Shown: piece by piece, positions 63,697 through 64,000 of the stretch
How the letters are laid out: every line of letters starts with the position of its first letter
Numbering within the stretch: position 1 is the stretch's first letter
Assembly: GCF_900890705.1 (NCBI RefSeq)
Contig: NZ_CAAHFH010000001.1
Coordinates: 1,674,001 to 1,738,000, forward strand
Source: Pontiella sulfatireligans
Lineage (GTDB): Bacteria; Verrucomicrobiota; Kiritimatiellia; Kiritimatiellales; Pontiellaceae
Direction: 5' to 3'
Length of the DNA stretch: 64,000 bases
Notes under the pieces: generated by a model
Database searches by the model: none
What the model saw: only the letters and a program-made list of their open reading frames with translations
What the model was told of the DNA's origin: nothing
Translations under genes and position numbers: made by a program

Positions 63697-63899
63697 CTAG
63701 AATCCTCCGTGGAAATGTAGAAAAAGGTTCTTTTTAAAATCGATACTGCGCGGGTCGGAAGTACTTTTTATTTTCTCCATTCCCCTCCTCCGGAGTTCCG
63801 ATTTTACCCCATCTACTGCGGTTTGAGCTCCTCGGAGTAGGTTGCTACACCGTCGGAACGCATACCTTATATCTGCATCAAACTTGGAACCGGAAATCT

Positions 63900-64000
63900 T
63901 CAGCAACTTACAATGCCCTCCAGTCCTATGAGTTTTTCCAATGCCTGGGAAAGGGTGTAGGCGTGCAGGTCGAGCTTTTCCGACGTCGTGGTCGAAACCT
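63900..64000 (-). CDS. Partial CDS at the right edge (C-terminus only)
   Basis: The minus-strand frame is open from the window edge to TGA 63900-63902, giving 33 residues (TTTSEKLDLHAYTLSQALEK ... GLEGIVSC). Too short to name. Between it and the ParB-like gene, 63697-63899 contains an open frame with a TTG start that I do not trust. Confidence 0.35.
   Translation of the reverse strand, partial: VSTTTSEKLDLHAYTLSQALEKLIGLEGIVSC

Noticed and set aside
63697-63906. 69-codon frame upstream of ParB-like protein 1
   Set aside because: It needs a TTG start without a ribosome site and overlaps the end of the better-supported partial gene at the window edge.

Overview
The window looks like chromosomal DNA of a marine, polysaccharide-degrading bacterium of the PVC group, most likely Kiritimatiellota (Pontiella-like). 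This is inferred from a PEP-CTERM protein with a LamG-like domain, secreted heparinase II/III-type lyases, a GH29 fucosidase, a glycyl-radical locus and a membrane pyrophosphatase. It cannot be proven without a marker gene. No rRNA and no complete tRNA is present.

Region 1 (256-19.8 kb, minus strand) is a glycan-degradation locus of secreted proteins: a 1,528-residue multidomain heparinase-like protein, an M11-like metallopeptidase, a pectate-lyase-3-type beta-helix protein, two tandem heparinase II/III paralogs, a BD-FAE-like esterase, a GH29 alpha-L-fucosidase, a two-domain carbohydrate esterase and a PL6-type beta-helix lyase. Together they suggest attack on an acylated, fucose- and uronate-containing polymer. 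The locus carries scars of duplication and deletion: a 113-bp chimeric remnant between the heparinase copies, an in-frame tail behind the peptidase stop, and gene debris near 24.8-25.4 kb.

Region 2 (19.9-24.6 kb, minus strand) holds a PAS-PP2C phosphatase, a membrane-bound pyrophosphatase and a small PEP-CTERM protein whose LamG-like domain closely matches one inside the first gene.

Region 3 (25.5-34.9 kb) is a metabolic cluster: a membrane desaturase-like diiron protein, a xylose-isomerase-like TIM barrel, an AraC regulator (opposite strand), a glycyl radical enzyme with an unusual Cys-Gln-Trp active-site motif, its activase, a small membrane protein, an MFS sugar porter and a URO-D-fold protein. 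The substrate is unknown. Two tandem paralogs of unknown function follow (35.1-36.3 kb).

Region 4 (36.54 kb to the right edge) is an integrated element. Its left end is a duplicated 3' half of a tRNA-Leu(CAA) gene, and almost all its genes are on the minus strand. First comes a compact seven-gene operon: a Lon-like Ser/Lys protease fused to an unknown domain, two more copies of that domain, a VirD4/HerA-like ATPase, an unknown protein, an AEP primase and an HTH protein. An IS4-family insertion next to a truncated CBM gene follows. Then comes a phage-like module: terminase genes, a 1.9-kb noncoding stretch, a sigma-like factor, primase-helicase, family A DNA polymerase, DUF2800 nuclease, ERCC4 nuclease, HTH protein, HNH fragment and two ParB-like proteins. 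No portal, capsid or tail gene is visible, so the element is a defective prophage, a satellite or a hybrid mobile island.

The most unusual signal is a set of short composite repeat families spread through 49.8-62.7 kb. They fill the intergenic gaps and also lie in frame inside the DNA polymerase, the primase-helicase and other proteins. The palindromic families always point the same way.
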